In this document: piece by piece, positions 1 through 9,403 of the stretch
How positions within the stretch are numbered: the first letter of the stretch is position 1
How the letters are laid out: each line of letters begins with the position of its first letter
NCBI RefSeq assembly: GCF_013391415.1
Contig: NZ_JACAXB010000030.1
Span: 151,473-215,472, forward strand
Direction: 5' to 3'
DNA length: 64,000 nt
From: Aquitalea sp. LB_tupeE
GTDB taxonomy: Bacteria > Pseudomonadota > Gammaproteobacteria > Burkholderiales > Chromobacteriaceae
The notes under the pieces: model-generated
Told to the model about the DNA's origin: nothing
The model's input: only the letters and a program-made list of their open reading frames with translations
Database searches by the model: none
Program-made: the position numbers and the translations under genes

Positions 1-258
1 GTTGTTTTCCATCAGCGTGGCCAGGTCGGCAAACGAGGTGCGGATGCTGGCCAGGCTGCTGCAAAAATCACCAAAGGGTTCGATATAGCTTTCATTGCGC
101 TGGCTGGCCAGTTGCAATTTGGACAACTGCTGCTCGGCTTGTTGGCGGGCTTGTTCGCTTTCCTGCAGGCGGGTTTGATTGAGGCGTAGGTCCTGTTCCA
201 GCTGTGCGACTTGTTGCTCTAGTTCCTGAATACGTCTGTTCTTTGCTGCACCAAACAT
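1..258 (-). CDS. methyl-accepting chemotaxis-type protein, N-terminal part (cut by window edge)
   Basis: The first 86 codons of a minus-strand gene are present; the rest lies left of the window. The start ATG (256-258) has a good GGAGA ribosome site just upstream. The visible protein opens MFGAAKNRRIQELE and continues as an uninterrupted Gln/Glu/Leu-rich coiled coil to about residue 60, followed by a short segment around residues 66-86. There is no transmembrane segment in the visible part. This resembles the soluble coiled-coil start of short cytoplasmic methyl-accepting chemotaxis proteins common in Neisseriales. The family call is inference, because the signalling hairpin is not in view. 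Confidence 0.55.
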   Translation of the reverse strand, partial: MFGAAKNRRIQELEQQVAQLEQDLRLNQTRLQESEQARQQAEQQLSKLQLASQRNESYIEPFGDFCSSLASIRTSFADLATLMENN

Positions 259-539
259 TAAAGTCTCCGGCTACCGTTGGGTTGTTCTCTTTGATTGAAG
301 CTGTTGTTTTGATTTTTAATGACTTTACTGCGCTTCAGCCTGTCGTGGTGAAGTATTTGCACCGACAAGGCTTGGACGTCGCGAATTGAAAAGCGATCTT
401 TTAACTGTATGGTATTTTCTCGGCGCTCTGGTTTAAATAGCCGTGCGGCAAACTTTGCCCCCGTTTGCTCCATATCAAGTCGACTGTGCAGTTTTGGCTG
501 GCTTGCTGGTTTTTCAGCTGTTTCGGTGCTTGCTGTCAT
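258..539 (-). CDS. possible small basic hypothetical protein (93 aa)
   Basis: This frame starts at an ATG (537-539) and its TAA overlaps the ATG of the following receptor gene (TAATG), which would allow translational coupling. The product is rich in Lys, Arg, Asn and Gln, has no recognisable domain, signal peptide or membrane segment, and I do not recognise a family. The ribosome site is weak and base composition is more AT-rich than neighbouring genes. It may simply be the leader region of the receptor gene. Treat as doubtful. Confidence 0.25.
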   Translation of the reverse strand: MTASTETAEKPASQPKLHSRLDMEQTGAKFAARLFKPERRENTIQLKDRFSIRDVQALSVQILHHDRLKRSKVIKNQNNSFNQREQPNGSRRL

Positions 540-559
540 GGTTTGCCTATTGCATTTTT

Positions 560-587
560 TTGCTAAGTAAAACGTTTTTTCTTGCTT
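560..587. promoter_or_regulatory. nested inverted repeat upstream of tauA
   Basis: A perfect 10-bp palindrome AAAACGTTTT (569-578) lies between CTAAG and CTTAG arms (563-567 and 585-589 region), about 75 bp before the tauA ATG. It could be an operator or a hairpin in the leader. In enteric bacteria tau genes are activated by CysB/Cbl under sulfate limitation, but nothing here identifies the regulator. Confidence 0.25.
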
Positions 588-652
588 AGTTTTCCCTTGG
601 TGGCTTGCTAGATTGGTGTCCAGCAAACAAAACAACCATCACGGAAAACACC

Positions 653-1648
653 ATGACTCAAGCCAAGACCAAGAAGGTTCGCCTCTCCCTGATTGCCGCG
701 TCACTCGCCCTGTTCGGCAGCCTTGCCCATGCTGGTGATGCGGTGACCATTGCCTACCAGACCGGCATCGACCCCACCAAGATTCCGCAAGCCGATGGTG
801 CCTATGAAAAGGCCACCGGCACCCAGATCAACTGGCGCAAGTTTGAAAGTGGCTCGGAAGTGATTGCTGCCGTGGCCTCGGGCGACGTGGTGATTGGCAA
901 CCTGGGTTCCAGCCCGCTGGCTGCTGCCGCCAGCCGTGGTCTGCCCATTGTCACTTTCCTGGTGGCGGACGAAATCGGTGATGCCGAGGCACTGGTAGTG
1001 CGCAATGGCAGCAAGATCAGCAAGCCGCAGGATCTGATCGGCAAGAAAGTGGCCGTGCCCTATGTGTCCACCACTCATTACAGCCTGCTGGCTTCGCTCA
1101 AGCACTGGAATGTGGATGCCAGCAAGGTGAATGTACTGAACCTGCGCCCCAGCGAAATCACCGCTGCCTGGCAGCGTGGCGATATCGACGCCGCCTATGT
1201 ATGGGACCCGGCACTGGGCAAGATCAAGGCTAATGGCAAGGTGCTGACCAGCTCGGCACAGGTCTCCAAGTGGGGCGCGCCGACTTACGACATCTGGATT
1301 GTGCGCAAGGACTTTGCCGATGCCCATCCGGAATTCGTCAACAAGTTTGCCAAGGTATCGCTGGATGCCATCGCCGGCTATGTGGCCAACCCCAAGGCCT
1401 TTATTGCCAACAAGGACAATATCGACAAGATCAGCCGTCTGACCGGTGCGGCTCCGGCCGACGTGGTGCTGGGCTTGCAGGGTAACCGCTTCCTCACCCA
1501 GAAAGACCAGATCGCCCTGCTGCAAAAGCCTTTTGTGCAAGCCGTGGCCAATACCGCAGCTTTCCTGAAGTCGCAGGGCAAGGTGGACAGCCTGCAGTCT
1601 GATTACAGCCCCTATGTGAGCAACCAGTTTGTGAAGGCAGCGAAATAA
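653..1648 (+). CDS. tauA: taurine ABC transporter, periplasmic substrate-binding protein
   Basis: Periplasmic binding protein (331 aa) that delivers taurine or a related sulfonate to TauBC. The chosen ATG at 653 gives a clean Sec signal peptide: basic [10 protein letters not shown], hydrophobic core, and an AHA-type cleavage site near residue 29. An in-frame start 48 bases upstream would add 16 non-signal residues. The mature part opens with [19 protein letters not shown], typical of TauA/SsuA (NMT1-like) binding proteins. The ATPase gene begins two bases after the stop, and permease and dioxygenase genes follow in order A-B-C-D, which is the main reason to call taurine rather than another alkanesulfonate. 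The ribosome site (ACGGAAAAC) is modest. Confidence 0.88.
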   Translation: MTQAKTKKVRLSLIAASLALFGSLAHAGDAVTIAYQTGIDPTKIPQADGAYEKATGTQINWRKFESGSEVIAAVASGDVVIGNLGSSPLAAAASRGLPIVTFLVADEIGDAEALVVRNGSKISKPQDLIGKKVAVPYVSTTHYSLLASLKHWNVDASKVNVLNLRPSEITAAWQRGDIDAAYVWDPALGKIKANGKVLTSSAQVSKWGAPTYDIWIVRKDFADAHPEFVNKFAKVSLDAIAGYVANPKAFIANKDNIDKISRLTGAAPADVVLGLQGNRFLTQKDQIALLQKPFVQAVANTAAFLKSQGKVDSLQSDYSPYVSNQFVKAAK

Positions 1649-1650
1649 TC

Positions 1651-2442
1651 ATGGCCATCCTCTCCGCCAACAAAGTGAGCGTGCGCTATCCCGGTCAGGA
1701 CCGGCCCGCCTTGTCCGAAGTGTCGCTGGACATTGGCCCGGATGACCTGACCGTGGCGCTGGGGCCGTCCGGCTGCGGCAAGACCACCTTGCTGAACCTG
1801 TTTGCCGGATTTGTCCAGCCGGATGGCGGCGAGGTGCGCTTTGGTGATGACCGGGTGACCGGACCGGGGGCCGACCGTGCCGTGGTATTTCAGCATGATG
1901 CGCTGTTGCCCTGGCTTTCGGTGCGTGACAACGTGGCATTTGGCTTGCGCCTGCAAGGCGTGGCCAAGGCCGAACGGCTGGCGCGGGCCGAGGAGGTGTT
2001 GCGCCTGGTCGACCTGCCGGAAGCTGGCAATCGTTATAGCTGGCAGCTGTCCGGCGGCCAGCGTCAACGCGTGGGCATTGCCCGCGCCCTGGCCAGTCAT
2101 TCACAGGTATTGCTGATGGATGAGCCCTTTGGCGCATTGGATGCCTTTACCCGCGAGCAAATGCAGGAACTGCTGCTCAAGGTGTGGCAGCAGGCGCGGC
2201 GGCGTATTTTCCTGATTACCCACGATATTGAAGAAGCGCTGTTTCTGGCGACCGAACTGGTGCTGATGTCGCCGGGGCCGGGGCGGATTGTCGAAACCCT
2301 GCGCCTGGGTTTCAGCCAGCGCTATCGGGCGGGTGAATCGGCGCGGGCCATCAAGTCCGACCCGGCCTTCATCGCACTGCGCGAACAATTACTGGCCACC
2401 CTGTTCGACCATCGCCGTCAGGCAGAGGAGATTGCCGCATGA
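1651..2442 (+). CDS. tauB: taurine ABC transporter, ATP-binding protein
   Basis: Cytoplasmic ATPase (263 aa) that energises sulfonate import. Walker A GPSGCGKT is at residues 38-45, the Q-loop region is near 81, the signature LSGGQ at 133-137, Walker B VLLMDEP at 153-159 and the switch histidine at 191, so all motifs for ATP hydrolysis are intact. Length and motif spacing match the nitrate/sulfonate/taurine importer class. It starts two bases after tauA and its TGA overlaps the tauC ATG (ATGA), indicating translational coupling. Confidence 0.9.
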   Translation: MAILSANKVSVRYPGQDRPALSEVSLDIGPDDLTVALGPSGCGKTTLLNLFAGFVQPDGGEVRFGDDRVTGPGADRAVVFQHDALLPWLSVRDNVAFGLRLQGVAKAERLARAEEVLRLVDLPEAGNRYSWQLSGGQRQRVGIARALASHSQVLLMDEPFGALDAFTREQMQELLLKVWQQARRRIFLITHDIEEALFLATELVLMSPGPGRIVETLRLGFSQRYRAGESARAIKSDPAFIALREQLLATLFDHRRQAEEIAA

Positions 2443-3320
2443 ATGCACTGGAACACACGCTGGAACAAAAACTGGCCGATGTCGCCGTCGGCAAAGCGGT
2501 GCCGGATGAACTGCCGGCAGCGCCTCTTGCAGCGCGCACCGCATGGTGGCAGCAATACCGTCGTGGCTGGCTCAGCCTGATCAGCCTGCTGGCGGTATTG
2601 GGTGGCTGGTGGGGCCTGTCGCACAGCGGCATGGTGCCGCCGCTGTTTCTGCCTGCGCCCGAAGCCGTGCTGGCCAAGCTGATTACCGTCAGCACCCAGG
2701 GCTTTATGGATGCCACCTTGTGGCAGCACCTGGCGGCCAGCCTGCAACGTATCGTGCTGGCCTTGCTGGCGGCGGTACTGCTGGGCATCCCGCTGGGGGT
2801 GCTGATGGGCGTCAGCCCGGTGGCACGTGGCCTGCTGGACCCGCTGATTGAAGCCTATCGCCCGGTGCCGCCGCTGGCTTATCTGCCGCTGATTGTCATC
2901 TGGTTCGGCATTGGCGAACTGTCCAAGGTGCTGCTGATTTTCCTGGCGGTCCTGGCCCCGGTCATCATCGCCACCAGTCATGGCGTGGCACAGGTCAGCC
3001 GTAACCGTTTGCGTGCCGCCCAGACGCTGGGGGCCAGCCGCAGCCAGTTGCTGTGGTTTGTCATCCTGCCCGAGGCCTTGCCGGAAATCCTCACCGGCAT
3101 TCGTATCGGCCTGGGTACTGGCTGGTCCACCCTGGTGGCAGCCGAGCTGGTGGCGGCCACCCGCGGTCTGGGTTTCATGGTGCAGTCGGCGGCGCAGTTT
3201 CTGGTGACTGATGTGGTGATTCTGGGCATCGCGGTGATTGCGGTGATTGCCTTTGCGCTGGAGCTGGGCTTGCGCCTGTTGCAGCGACGCCTCGCCCCCT
3301 GGCATGGCCAGCTGGATTAA
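2439..3320 (+). CDS. tauC: taurine ABC transporter, permease
   Basis: Inner-membrane permease (293 aa) of the sulfonate importer. After a roughly 40-residue cytoplasmic lead there are about six hydrophobic segments (near 46-62, 104-126, 146-160, 163-180, 224-245 and 252-275). The EAA-type loop that docks on the ATPase is visible at about 192-211 (RAAQTLGAS followed by [10 protein letters not shown]). It shares an ATGA overlap with tauB. The N-terminal extension is somewhat longer than in E. coli TauC. Confidence 0.88.
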   Translation: MNALEHTLEQKLADVAVGKAVPDELPAAPLAARTAWWQQYRRGWLSLISLLAVLGGWWGLSHSGMVPPLFLPAPEAVLAKLITVSTQGFMDATLWQHLAASLQRIVLALLAAVLLGIPLGVLMGVSPVARGLLDPLIEAYRPVPPLAYLPLIVIWFGIGELSKVLLIFLAVLAPVIIATSHGVAQVSRNRLRAAQTLGASRSQLLWFVILPEALPEILTGIRIGLGTGWSTLVAAELVAATRGLGFMVQSAAQFLVTDVVILGIAVIAVIAFALELGLRLLQRRLAPWHGQLD

Positions 3321-3382
3321 AGAGACTTCATGGCCGCTGCCTGTGATGGCGGTCAGAACTGAATGATGCAAGGAATAAGAAG

Positions 3383-4216
3383 ATGAGTCTGACGCTTACC
3401 CGTTTGTCCCCGGCACTGGGGGCCATTGTTGAAGGCGTGGATCTGGCGCAGCCGCTGACTGACAGCCTGCAACAGGAGATACAGCAGGCGCTGCTGCAGC
3501 ATCAGGTGCTGTTCTTCCGTAATCAGGACATCAGTCCGCGCCAGCAGCGCGATTTTGCCGCCCGCTTTGGCGATTTGCACACCCACCCCATCTACCCGCA
3601 GCACCCGGATGCACCGCAGGTGATGATTCTGGATACCGACGCTTTCGACCTGAAGGACAACGCCCTCTGGCATACCGATGTCACCTTCATCGAAACCCCG
3701 CCGGCCGCTGCGGTACTGGCGGCACGCCACTTGCCGGAGTTTGGCGGTGACACGCTGTGGGCCAGCAGCTTTGCTGCCTGGGATGCGCTGTCCGATCGCC
3801 TGAAAACCTTACTGGAAGGGCTGACTGCCACTCATGACTTCACCAAGACCTTCCCGCTCAAGCGCTTTGGCCTGACGCCGGCCGATCGGGAAAAATGGGA
3901 ACAGACCCGGCGCGACAATCCGCCACTGAGCCATCCGGTGGTGCGCACCCATCCGGTCAGCGGGCGCAAGGGCCTGTTCGTCAATGGCGGTTTCACTACC
4001 GAAATCAACGAGTTGCCGGAAGAAGAGGGCGCTGCCTTGCTGGCCTTCCTGCTCGCCCATCAGGCACGGCCTGAGTTCACCATCCGCTGGCGCTGGCAGG
4101 CTGGCGATGTGGCCTTCTGGGACAACCGCTCCACCAGTCATTATGCGGTGGACGATTATCGTCCCAACCGTCGCATCATGCACCGCGCCACCATTCTGGG
4201 TGACAAACCCTTCTGA
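3383..4216 (+). CDS. tauD: taurine dioxygenase (2-oxoglutarate and Fe(II) dependent)
   Basis: Converts taurine plus 2-oxoglutarate and oxygen to sulfite, aminoacetaldehyde and succinate, releasing sulfur for assimilation. The iron triad is intact: H97 and D99 in WHTDVTF and H253 in [10 protein letters not shown]. The 2-oxoglutarate-binding arginine lies in RRIMHR (263-268), and the C-terminus ATILGDKPF matches the TauD family. Length (277 aa) is normal. The ATG at 3383 has an AGGA at 3371-3374. It sits 62 bp after tauC and ends at a shared terminator, completing tauABCD. A related alpha-ketoglutarate sulfonate dioxygenase with a different substrate cannot be excluded. Confidence 0.9.
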   Translation: MSLTLTRLSPALGAIVEGVDLAQPLTDSLQQEIQQALLQHQVLFFRNQDISPRQQRDFAARFGDLHTHPIYPQHPDAPQVMILDTDAFDLKDNALWHTDVTFIETPPAAAVLAARHLPEFGGDTLWASSFAAWDALSDRLKTLLEGLTATHDFTKTFPLKRFGLTPADREKWEQTRRDNPPLSHPVVRTHPVSGRKGLFVNGGFTTEINELPEEEGAALLAFLLAHQARPEFTIRWRWQAGDVAFWDNRSTSHYAVDDYRPNRRIMHRATILGDKPF

Positions 4217-4270
4217 ACAGACTCAGAACAGACTCTGAGCAGCTTCTGGCTCTCTGTCGGAAAACAAAAA

Positions 4271-4293
4271 AGCCACCCCGCAGGGTGGCTTTT
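4271..4293. terminator. bidirectional terminator between tauD and dbpA
   Basis: Perfect 8-bp stem AGCCACCC/GGGTGGCT (4271-4278 and 4283-4290) with a CGCA loop. T follows on the plus side and a run of A precedes it, so it can stop transcription from both convergent genes. Confidence 0.85.
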
Positions 4294-4314
4294 GCATGGT
4301 GCGTCGCGCAAGGC

Positions 4315-5700
4315 TTATTCGACAAAGCGCATCTTGAACAGACGGCCCTTGATCTTGCTGACCGACAGGCGTTCAAAAGCTTGCTGGGCGATATCACGCT
4401 GCAGAGCGACAAAGCTGGCGCCTTCCAGCACATTGATCTTGCCCACATGGCTGCCGGCAATGCCGCCGTCGCCAGTCAGTGCGCCCAGAATGTCGCCGGG
4501 GCGCAGCTTGTCACGTTTGCCGCCGGCAATTTCCAACGTCACCATGGCCGGAATCAGCTGGCCGCCCGGTGCCGGTGTCAGCTCGTCCACTTCGGCCCAG
4601 GTGAGCGGGGCTTTCTGGTAGTCCTCGATCTGCACCAGGCGGCGCGCGTCGTTTTCGCAGGTCAGGGTCATGGCCAGGCCATGCAACTCGCCGCGACCGG
4701 TACGGCCTATGCGGTGGATGTGCACTTCCGGGTCGTGGCTCACGTCCACATTGATCACCAGGTCCAGTTCCTTGATGTCCAGCCCGCGTGCCGCCACGTC
4801 GGTGGCCACCAGCACGGTGGTGCTCTTGTTGGCAAAGCGCAGCAGGATCTGGTCGCGGTCGCGCTGTTCCAGATCGCCATACAGCGCCAGCGCGGAGAAG
4901 CCACGGGCTTGCAAATCTTTCACCAGCTCCTTGCAGCGTTCCTTGGTGTTGCAGAAGGCCAGCGCGGAGGCCGGGCGCACATGCTGCAGGATGCGGGTGA
5001 CGGTTTCCAGCCGGGTTTCCGGCTTTATCTTGTAGAACCATTGTTCGATGTGGTCGCCGCTGTGCAGCGCTTCGACTTTCACTTCCACCGGCTGACGCAG
5101 GAACTGCGCGCTGGCCTTGCGGATGGTGTCCGGATAGGTGGCGGAGAACAGCAGGGTCTGACGCTGGCGCGGGCAGGCGCGCACGATGCCGACGATTTCC
5201 TCGATGAAGCCCATGTCAATCATGCGGTCGGCTTCATCCAGTACCAGGGTTTTCACTCCGGCCAGGTTGAGCGATTCGCGGAACAAGTGGTCCTGCAAAC
5301 GACCGGGCGTGCCCACCACAATGTGCGCACCATGCTCCAGTGAGGCGCGCTGCGGCCCCATGGGCGAGCCGCCAGTCAGGGTGACGACCTTGATATTGTC
5401 GATGCTGCGTGCCAGCCGGCGGATTTCCTGCGCCACCTGGTCGGCCAGTTCGCGCGTGGGGCACAGCACCAGTGCCTGTACGGCAAACCAGCGCGGGTTG
5501 ATGTTGGCCAGTATGCCAAGACCGAAGGCAGCGGTTTTGCCGCTACCGGTTTTGGCCTGGGCGATCAGGTCGCGCCCGTCCAGAATCACCGGCAGGCTTT
5601 CGGCCTGGATGGGGGTCATGCTGTGGTAACCGAGGCTGTCCAGGTTGGAGAGCAGGGTTTCAGGCAGCGCGGTGAGGCTGGAAAAGGCGATTTTTTTCAC
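4315..5700 (-). CDS. dbpA: ATP-dependent RNA helicase DbpA (DEAD box)
   Basis: DEAD-box helicase that acts on hairpin 92 of 23S rRNA during 50S assembly. Numbered from the GTG at 5700 (461 aa, close to the 457 of E. coli DbpA): Q motif and TPIQ near 29-32, Walker A AKTGSGKT 49-56, PTREL 81-85, DEAD 155-158, SAT 186-188, HRIGRTGR 329-336, and the C-terminal DbpA RNA-recognition domain from about 385. The open frame extends to an ATG at 5847, but that extension is low-complexity and contains a strong terminator for the upstream receptor gene (5805-5837), so the GTG start is preferred. No strong ribosome site precedes the GTG, so the exact start remains open. Confidence 0.9.
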   Translation of the reverse strand: MKKIAFSSLTALPETLLSNLDSLGYHSMTPIQAESLPVILDGRDLIAQAKTGSGKTAAFGLGILANINPRWFAVQALVLCPTRELADQVAQEIRRLARSIDNIKVVTLTGGSPMGPQRASLEHGAHIVVGTPGRLQDHLFRESLNLAGVKTLVLDEADRMIDMGFIEEIVGIVRACPRQRQTLLFSATYPDTIRKASAQFLRQPVEVKVEALHSGDHIEQWFYKIKPETRLETVTRILQHVRPASALAFCNTKERCKELVKDLQARGFSALALYGDLEQRDRDQILLRFANKSTTVLVATDVAARGLDIKELDLVINVDVSHDPEVHIHRIGRTGRGELHGLAMTLTCENDARRLVQIEDYQKAPLTWAEVDELTPAPGGQLIPAMVTLEIAGGKRDKLRPGDILGALTGDGGIAGSHVGKINVLEGASFVALQRDIAQQAFERLSVSKIKGRLFKMRFVE

Positions 5701-5804
5701 GGACTTGGCGATATCACGACAGAAACGGGCTGGCAGTGTAACAGCTGACGGCGTATTGGCCAAACCGGCTGTTGCGGATGTGGCTGCGGCGGGCTGGCAG
5801 GCAG

Positions 5805-5837
5805 AAAAAACGCCAGTGGGCATGGGCGCACTGGCGT
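5805..5837 (-). terminator. rho-independent terminator of the heme-motif receptor gene
   Basis: On the minus strand a 9-bp stem ACGCCAGTG/CACTGGCGT (arms 5829-5837 and 5810-5818) is followed by six T. It lies 20 bp after the receptor stop codon and inside the unlikely long form of dbpA, which argues that dbpA begins downstream of it. Confidence 0.8.
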
Positions 5838-5856
5838 GGTCGGTCATGTTGCTCTG

Positions 5857-7485
5857 TTATACCTTGAAGCGGGCCACCGAGTCGTTCAGTCCGCCAGCCA
5901 GTTGTTCCAGCTCCTCGGCAGAGCGCACGGTGTGCTGGATGGCGGCATCGTTGGTATTGGCCAGTTCGGCAATGCTGTCGATATTACGTGTCACGCGTTC
6001 GCTGGCCTCGCGCTGCTGTTCGGTCACCTGCACGATTTGCTGCAGACCATTACGGACCGCCACCGCCGAGTCATTGGCCGCCTCCAGCACGCTGGCCACC
6101 TGGGCCGCCGACTGATTGCTGGCCTGCAGCGAGGACAGGCTGGCCGCTACCGCATCGCGTACTGCACCGGTTTTATGATTCAGCGCATCGGTGACACTGT
6201 CGATTTCGCGGGCGGACAGGGCGGATTTTTCCGCCAGCTTGCGCACTTCGTCCGCCACCACGGCAAAGCCACGTCCGGCTTCACCTGCACGCGCGGCTTC
6301 GATGGCGGCATTCAGGGCCAGCAGATTGGTTTGTTCGGCAATGTCGCGCACCTGCTGCGTCATGCCGGTGATGGCGGCGGTGGATTGCACCAGCTCGGTT
6401 TCCGCTTCGGACATCATGCTGACGGCTTGCTGAATCTCGCCGACCTGCTGTTGCAAGCGGCTCAGGTTCTGCCGTCCCTGTTGTGAGCGTTGCAGGCTCT
6501 CGTCCGACTGCTGCAGTACCTGTTCGGCATGGCGGGCAATATCGCCAATATGCTGGGCCAGTTGCTCGACCGCCTGCGCTGCATCCTGCGATTGGCGATT
6601 CTGGGCTTGCGAACCCTCGGCCAGTCGTTCCGCGCCCTGACTCAGCTGGCCGGAGGAGGAAGCCACGCTGCGCGCTGCTGTGCCGACTTGGCGTACCAGA
6701 TCGGCAATGGAGCCCAGCATCTGGTTGAACAGGCTGGCAGTCTTGCCGATTTCATCCTGATGTCGTACTTCCAGCCGGCGCGTCAGGTCGCCTTCGCCCT
6801 TGGCCAGTTCAGCCAGGCCACCTGCCATGGCATTCAGCGGCCGGGTGACAAAGCGGCGGATGAACAGGAACACCACCAGCATCAGCGGCAGCGAGGCGAT
6901 GACGGCAAACAGGATGCTCTGGTTACGGAATTGCGCTACCGATGCATAGGGTTTTTCCAGTGAAATACGCATGCTGACCGCGCCCAGCGGGGTGCCTTCG
7001 CTTACCTGGTGACAGCTCATGCAGTTCTTGCCCAGATAATTGCTGGCCGCGCGCGCCGGGTATACTACATGCAGGTGCTCACCCAGTTGCGGGCTGGATT
7101 CAATAGCCACATAAGGCTGGCCGCTGGCAAGGGCAGTCTTTTCCGCTTCGTCCGCGGCATGCGCCTTGTCACCGGCATTGCCGGGGCCAAACTGTTTGTT
7201 GACCGCGTCGCCACGTACCACGCGCAGTTCGCGTACGGCGGACAGTTCCTTGATCTGGTCCAGAAACACGTCACGCTGGCCTACCGTGCCGGTCATCATC
7301 ATGCCAGTGAGGCCCGCCAGGGTCATTTCGTTCATGCTGCTGGCCAAATCCTTGGCCTGCGATACCGCAATATCACGGCTGACCGTGGTTTCCCAGGCAA
7401 TCAGCCCGCTCCATGCCACCACCAGACAGCACCAGATGGCGCTGGTGAGTCTTAGCCAGATCGGCCATTCGGAAAATTTTTTCAT
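5857..7485 (-). CDS. methyl-accepting chemotaxis protein with periplasmic CxxCH heme motif
   Basis: Transmembrane chemoreceptor (542 aa) that would signal to CheA/CheW. Layout: transmembrane helix 12-30, periplasmic domain 31-189, second helix 190-209, HAMP 211-263, coiled coil, and the conserved signalling hairpin [19 protein letters not shown] at about 383-401. The periplasmic domain contains CMSCH (155-159) followed by [10 protein letters not shown], the layout of DUF3365/Tll0287-like heme c sensor domains. A covalently bound heme would let it sense redox state, oxygen or NO; that function is inference. The ligand is otherwise unknown. It is divergent from the flavoprotein gene and ends at its own terminator. 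The nearest SD-like sequence is unusually far from the ATG. Confidence 0.9.
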   Translation of the reverse strand: MKKFSEWPIWLRLTSAIWCCLVVAWSGLIAWETTVSRDIAVSQAKDLASSMNEMTLAGLTGMMMTGTVGQRDVFLDQIKELSAVRELRVVRGDAVNKQFGPGNAGDKAHAADEAEKTALASGQPYVAIESSPQLGEHLHVVYPARAASNYLGKNCMSCHQVSEGTPLGAVSMRISLEKPYASVAQFRNQSILFAVIASLPLMLVVFLFIRRFVTRPLNAMAGGLAELAKGEGDLTRRLEVRHQDEIGKTASLFNQMLGSIADLVRQVGTAARSVASSSGQLSQGAERLAEGSQAQNRQSQDAAQAVEQLAQHIGDIARHAEQVLQQSDESLQRSQQGRQNLSRLQQQVGEIQQAVSMMSEAETELVQSTAAITGMTQQVRDIAEQTNLLALNAAIEAARAGEAGRGFAVVADEVRKLAEKSALSAREIDSVTDALNHKTGAVRDAVAASLSSLQASNQSAAQVASVLEAANDSAVAVRNGLQQIVQVTEQQREASERVTRNIDSIAELANTNDAAIQHTVRSAEELEQLAGGLNDSVARFKV

Positions 7486-7727
7486 TATATGTACGGGAGC
7501 CCCGCCTCCTTTTGTTGTTGCTTATGTTTTTATCCAGGCCAGCTTGACCTGCTACAGCGGCCAGCGTAACGCACGTCATATTAACTGTGCTTGGTTTAAA
7601 ACAAAATTTTTTCCCCTTGTGTCCGTATGGGTACGATGTTGCTTGGGTGTACGCGGGTTTTCTGCAACAATCCGCCCTCTGTTGGCCGGCCCGCCGGCTT
7701 TGCCTTGTTCTTGCTGCAGGAGTTGTC

Positions 7728-8975
7728 ATGTCGTCGTCCTCATCTTGTTCCCGTGTTGCCATTATTGGCGGCGGTCCGTCCGGCCTGATGGCAGCCGAGG
7801 TGCTGTCCCGGTCGGGTGTGACTGTGACGGTGTATGACGCCATGCCATCGGTCGGGCGCAAATTCCTGTTGGCCGGGGTGGGAGGCATGAACATCACCCA
7901 TTCCGAAGCCAAGGCGGACTTTCTCGGTCGCTATCGCGAACGGGAAAACGAGGTTGCCGCCTGGCTGCAGGACTTCGATGCCGACAAACTGCGCGAATGG
8001 GTGCATGGTTTGGGTGTGGAAACCTTTGTCGGCAGCTCCGGCAAGGTATTCCCGCGCGAGATGAAGGCAGCGCCCTTGCTGCGCGCCTGGCTGACGCGCT
8101 TGCGCGAGGCCGGGGTGCAATTCCGGGTGCGACACCGCTGGCTGGGTTGGAGCGCACAGGGCGCATTGCGCTTTGCCACGCCCGATGGCGAGCTGGAAGC
8201 CGGTCATGATGCAGTGCTGCTGGCCTTGGGCGGCGGTAGCTGGAAGAAGCTGGGCTCGGATGGCAGCTGGCTGCCGTTGCTGGCCGAGCGTGGTGTGGCC
8301 GTGCGTGATTTGCTGCCGGCCAATTGCGGTTTTGACTGCAACTGGAGCAGCCACTTTGCCGACAAGTTTGCCGGCCAGCCGCTCAAGTCGGTGCTGCTGG
8401 AGTTTACCGATCTGGCTGGTCATACCGTGCGCAAGACCGGTGAGTGCGTGGTCACCCGCCATGGGGTGGAAGGGAATCTGATCTATGCCTTCAGTGCACC
8501 CATCCGCGATAGCTTGCTGGCCAATGGCAGTGCCACGGTGTATCTGGATTTGCTGCCACAAAAGAGTGCCGAGCAGGTGGCGGCGGAAGTAAAACATCCA
8601 CGTGGTTCCCGTTCGCTATCCAGTCACCTGCAAAGCCGCCTGAACCTGAAAGGGGTGAGGGCAGGCCTGCTGCGCGAGTGTCTGAGCAAAGAGGCATTCA
8701 ACGACATGCAGCAGTTGGCGGCGGGTATCAAGCGTTTGCCGCTGACCATGTACGCTACGCGGCCCATCGACGAAGCCATCAGCACCGCAGGCGGGGTCCG
8801 ACTGGAGGCGCTGGACCCCGGGCTGATGCTCAAAGACATGCCCGGCGTGTTCTGCGCTGGCGAAATGCTGGACTGGGAAGCCCCTACCGGCGGCTATCTG
8901 CTGACCGCGTGCCTCGCCAGTGGCCGCGCCGCCGGGCAAGGCATGCTGGACTGGCTAGCCGCAAGGGGCCGCTGA
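7728..8975 (+). CDS. FAD-dependent flavoprotein, HI0933/BaiN-like family
   Basis: Probable FAD-dependent oxidoreductase (415 aa) of the HI0933-like class (TIGR03862 type). The FAD-binding GGGPSG is at 14-19, followed by the acidic strand end near D38. The family block GRKFLLAGVGGMNITHSE is at about 43-60, and the C-terminal dinucleotide motif GVFCAGEMLDWEAPTGGY confirms the fold. The ATG at 7728 is chosen because AGGAG lies five bases upstream and the frame before it encodes an unrelated Cys/Leu-rich stretch. Substrate and role of this family are not established here. It stands alone, divergent from the receptor gene. Confidence 0.85.
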   Translation: MSSSSSCSRVAIIGGGPSGLMAAEVLSRSGVTVTVYDAMPSVGRKFLLAGVGGMNITHSEAKADFLGRYRERENEVAAWLQDFDADKLREWVHGLGVETFVGSSGKVFPREMKAAPLLRAWLTRLREAGVQFRVRHRWLGWSAQGALRFATPDGELEAGHDAVLLALGGGSWKKLGSDGSWLPLLAERGVAVRDLLPANCGFDCNWSSHFADKFAGQPLKSVLLEFTDLAGHTVRKTGECVVTRHGVEGNLIYAFSAPIRDSLLANGSATVYLDLLPQKSAEQVAAEVKHPRGSRSLSSHLQSRLNLKGVRAGLLRECLSKEAFNDMQQLAAGIKRLPLTMYATRPIDEAISTAGGVRLEALDPGLMLKDMPGVFCAGEMLDWEAPTGGYLLTACLASGRAAGQGMLDWLAARGR

Positions 8976-9044
8976 GCCAGCCTGGTCTTTCTTCCCGCTT
9001 GCAAAACTGTCCGTGCATTTTTTTTGCAAGCATCTATGCTGAAT

Positions 9045-9098
9045 TTACCGGCCCCGGTAAGCGGTTTAACCGGGGTTGCCAGTGTCTGCTGCACTGGC
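9045..9098. promoter_or_regulatory. palindrome-rich leader of the KorA-like gene
   Basis: Three inverted repeats are packed into about 55 bp: TTACCGG/CCGGTAA (9045-9051, 9054-9060), CCCCGGT/ACCGGGG (9052-9058, 9069-9075, mutually exclusive with the first) and GCCAGTG/CACTGGC (9078-9084, 9092-9098). They lie 44-97 bp before the start of a small DNA-binding protein. They could be operators for autoregulation or alternative RNA hairpins. Confidence 0.4.
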
Positions 9099-9141
9099 TG
9101 GAGCATCATTTCCCCACCCTATGATGTCGGAGATCAGCGCC

Positions 9142-9354
9142 ATGAAACTCGACGATTTCAACCAGGTAGCCGACTTGATCGGTCTGAAAAAACGCTCGCG
9201 TGAAGCCGTCTGGCTGATGGAAGTAGAAGGCATGACCGGCTACTTTGCCGCCCAGCAGATGGATATCAGCGAATCCACCGTATCCCGCGCCCACACCCGT
9301 TTCCGTCAGGCACTGCGCAAGCTCAATGCCCTGTCCACGCATTTGCCTTTGTGA
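9142..9354 (+). CDS. KorA/TrfB-like small DNA-binding protein
   Basis: A 70-aa helix-turn-helix protein. The HTH is visible at about 33-54 (GYFAAQQMDISESTVSRAHTRF), and the overall pattern resembles the N-terminal DNA-binding part of the plasmid repressor KorA/TrfB, without its dimerisation tail. The ATG at 9142 is favoured because GGAG (9128-9131) sits at good spacing; an ATG at 9121 has none. The gene is monocistronic, with its own terminator and a palindrome-rich leader. Target genes are unknown. It is likely a transcription regulator, possibly a domesticated plasmid-type repressor; family assignment rests on similarity by eye only. Confidence 0.7.
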   Translation: MKLDDFNQVADLIGLKKRSREAVWLMEVEGMTGYFAAQQMDISESTVSRAHTRFRQALRKLNALSTHLPL

Positions 9355-9378
9355 TTTCTCCTGTGTTGTTGACTTGTC

Positions 9379-9403
9379 GCCCGGCCTTGCTGCCGGGCTT
9401 TTT
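9379..9403 (+). terminator. terminator after the KorA-like gene
   Basis: Stem GCCCGGC/GCCGGGC (9379-9385, 9392-9398) followed by five T. Its end touches the stop codon of the convergent LysR gene. Confidence 0.85.
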
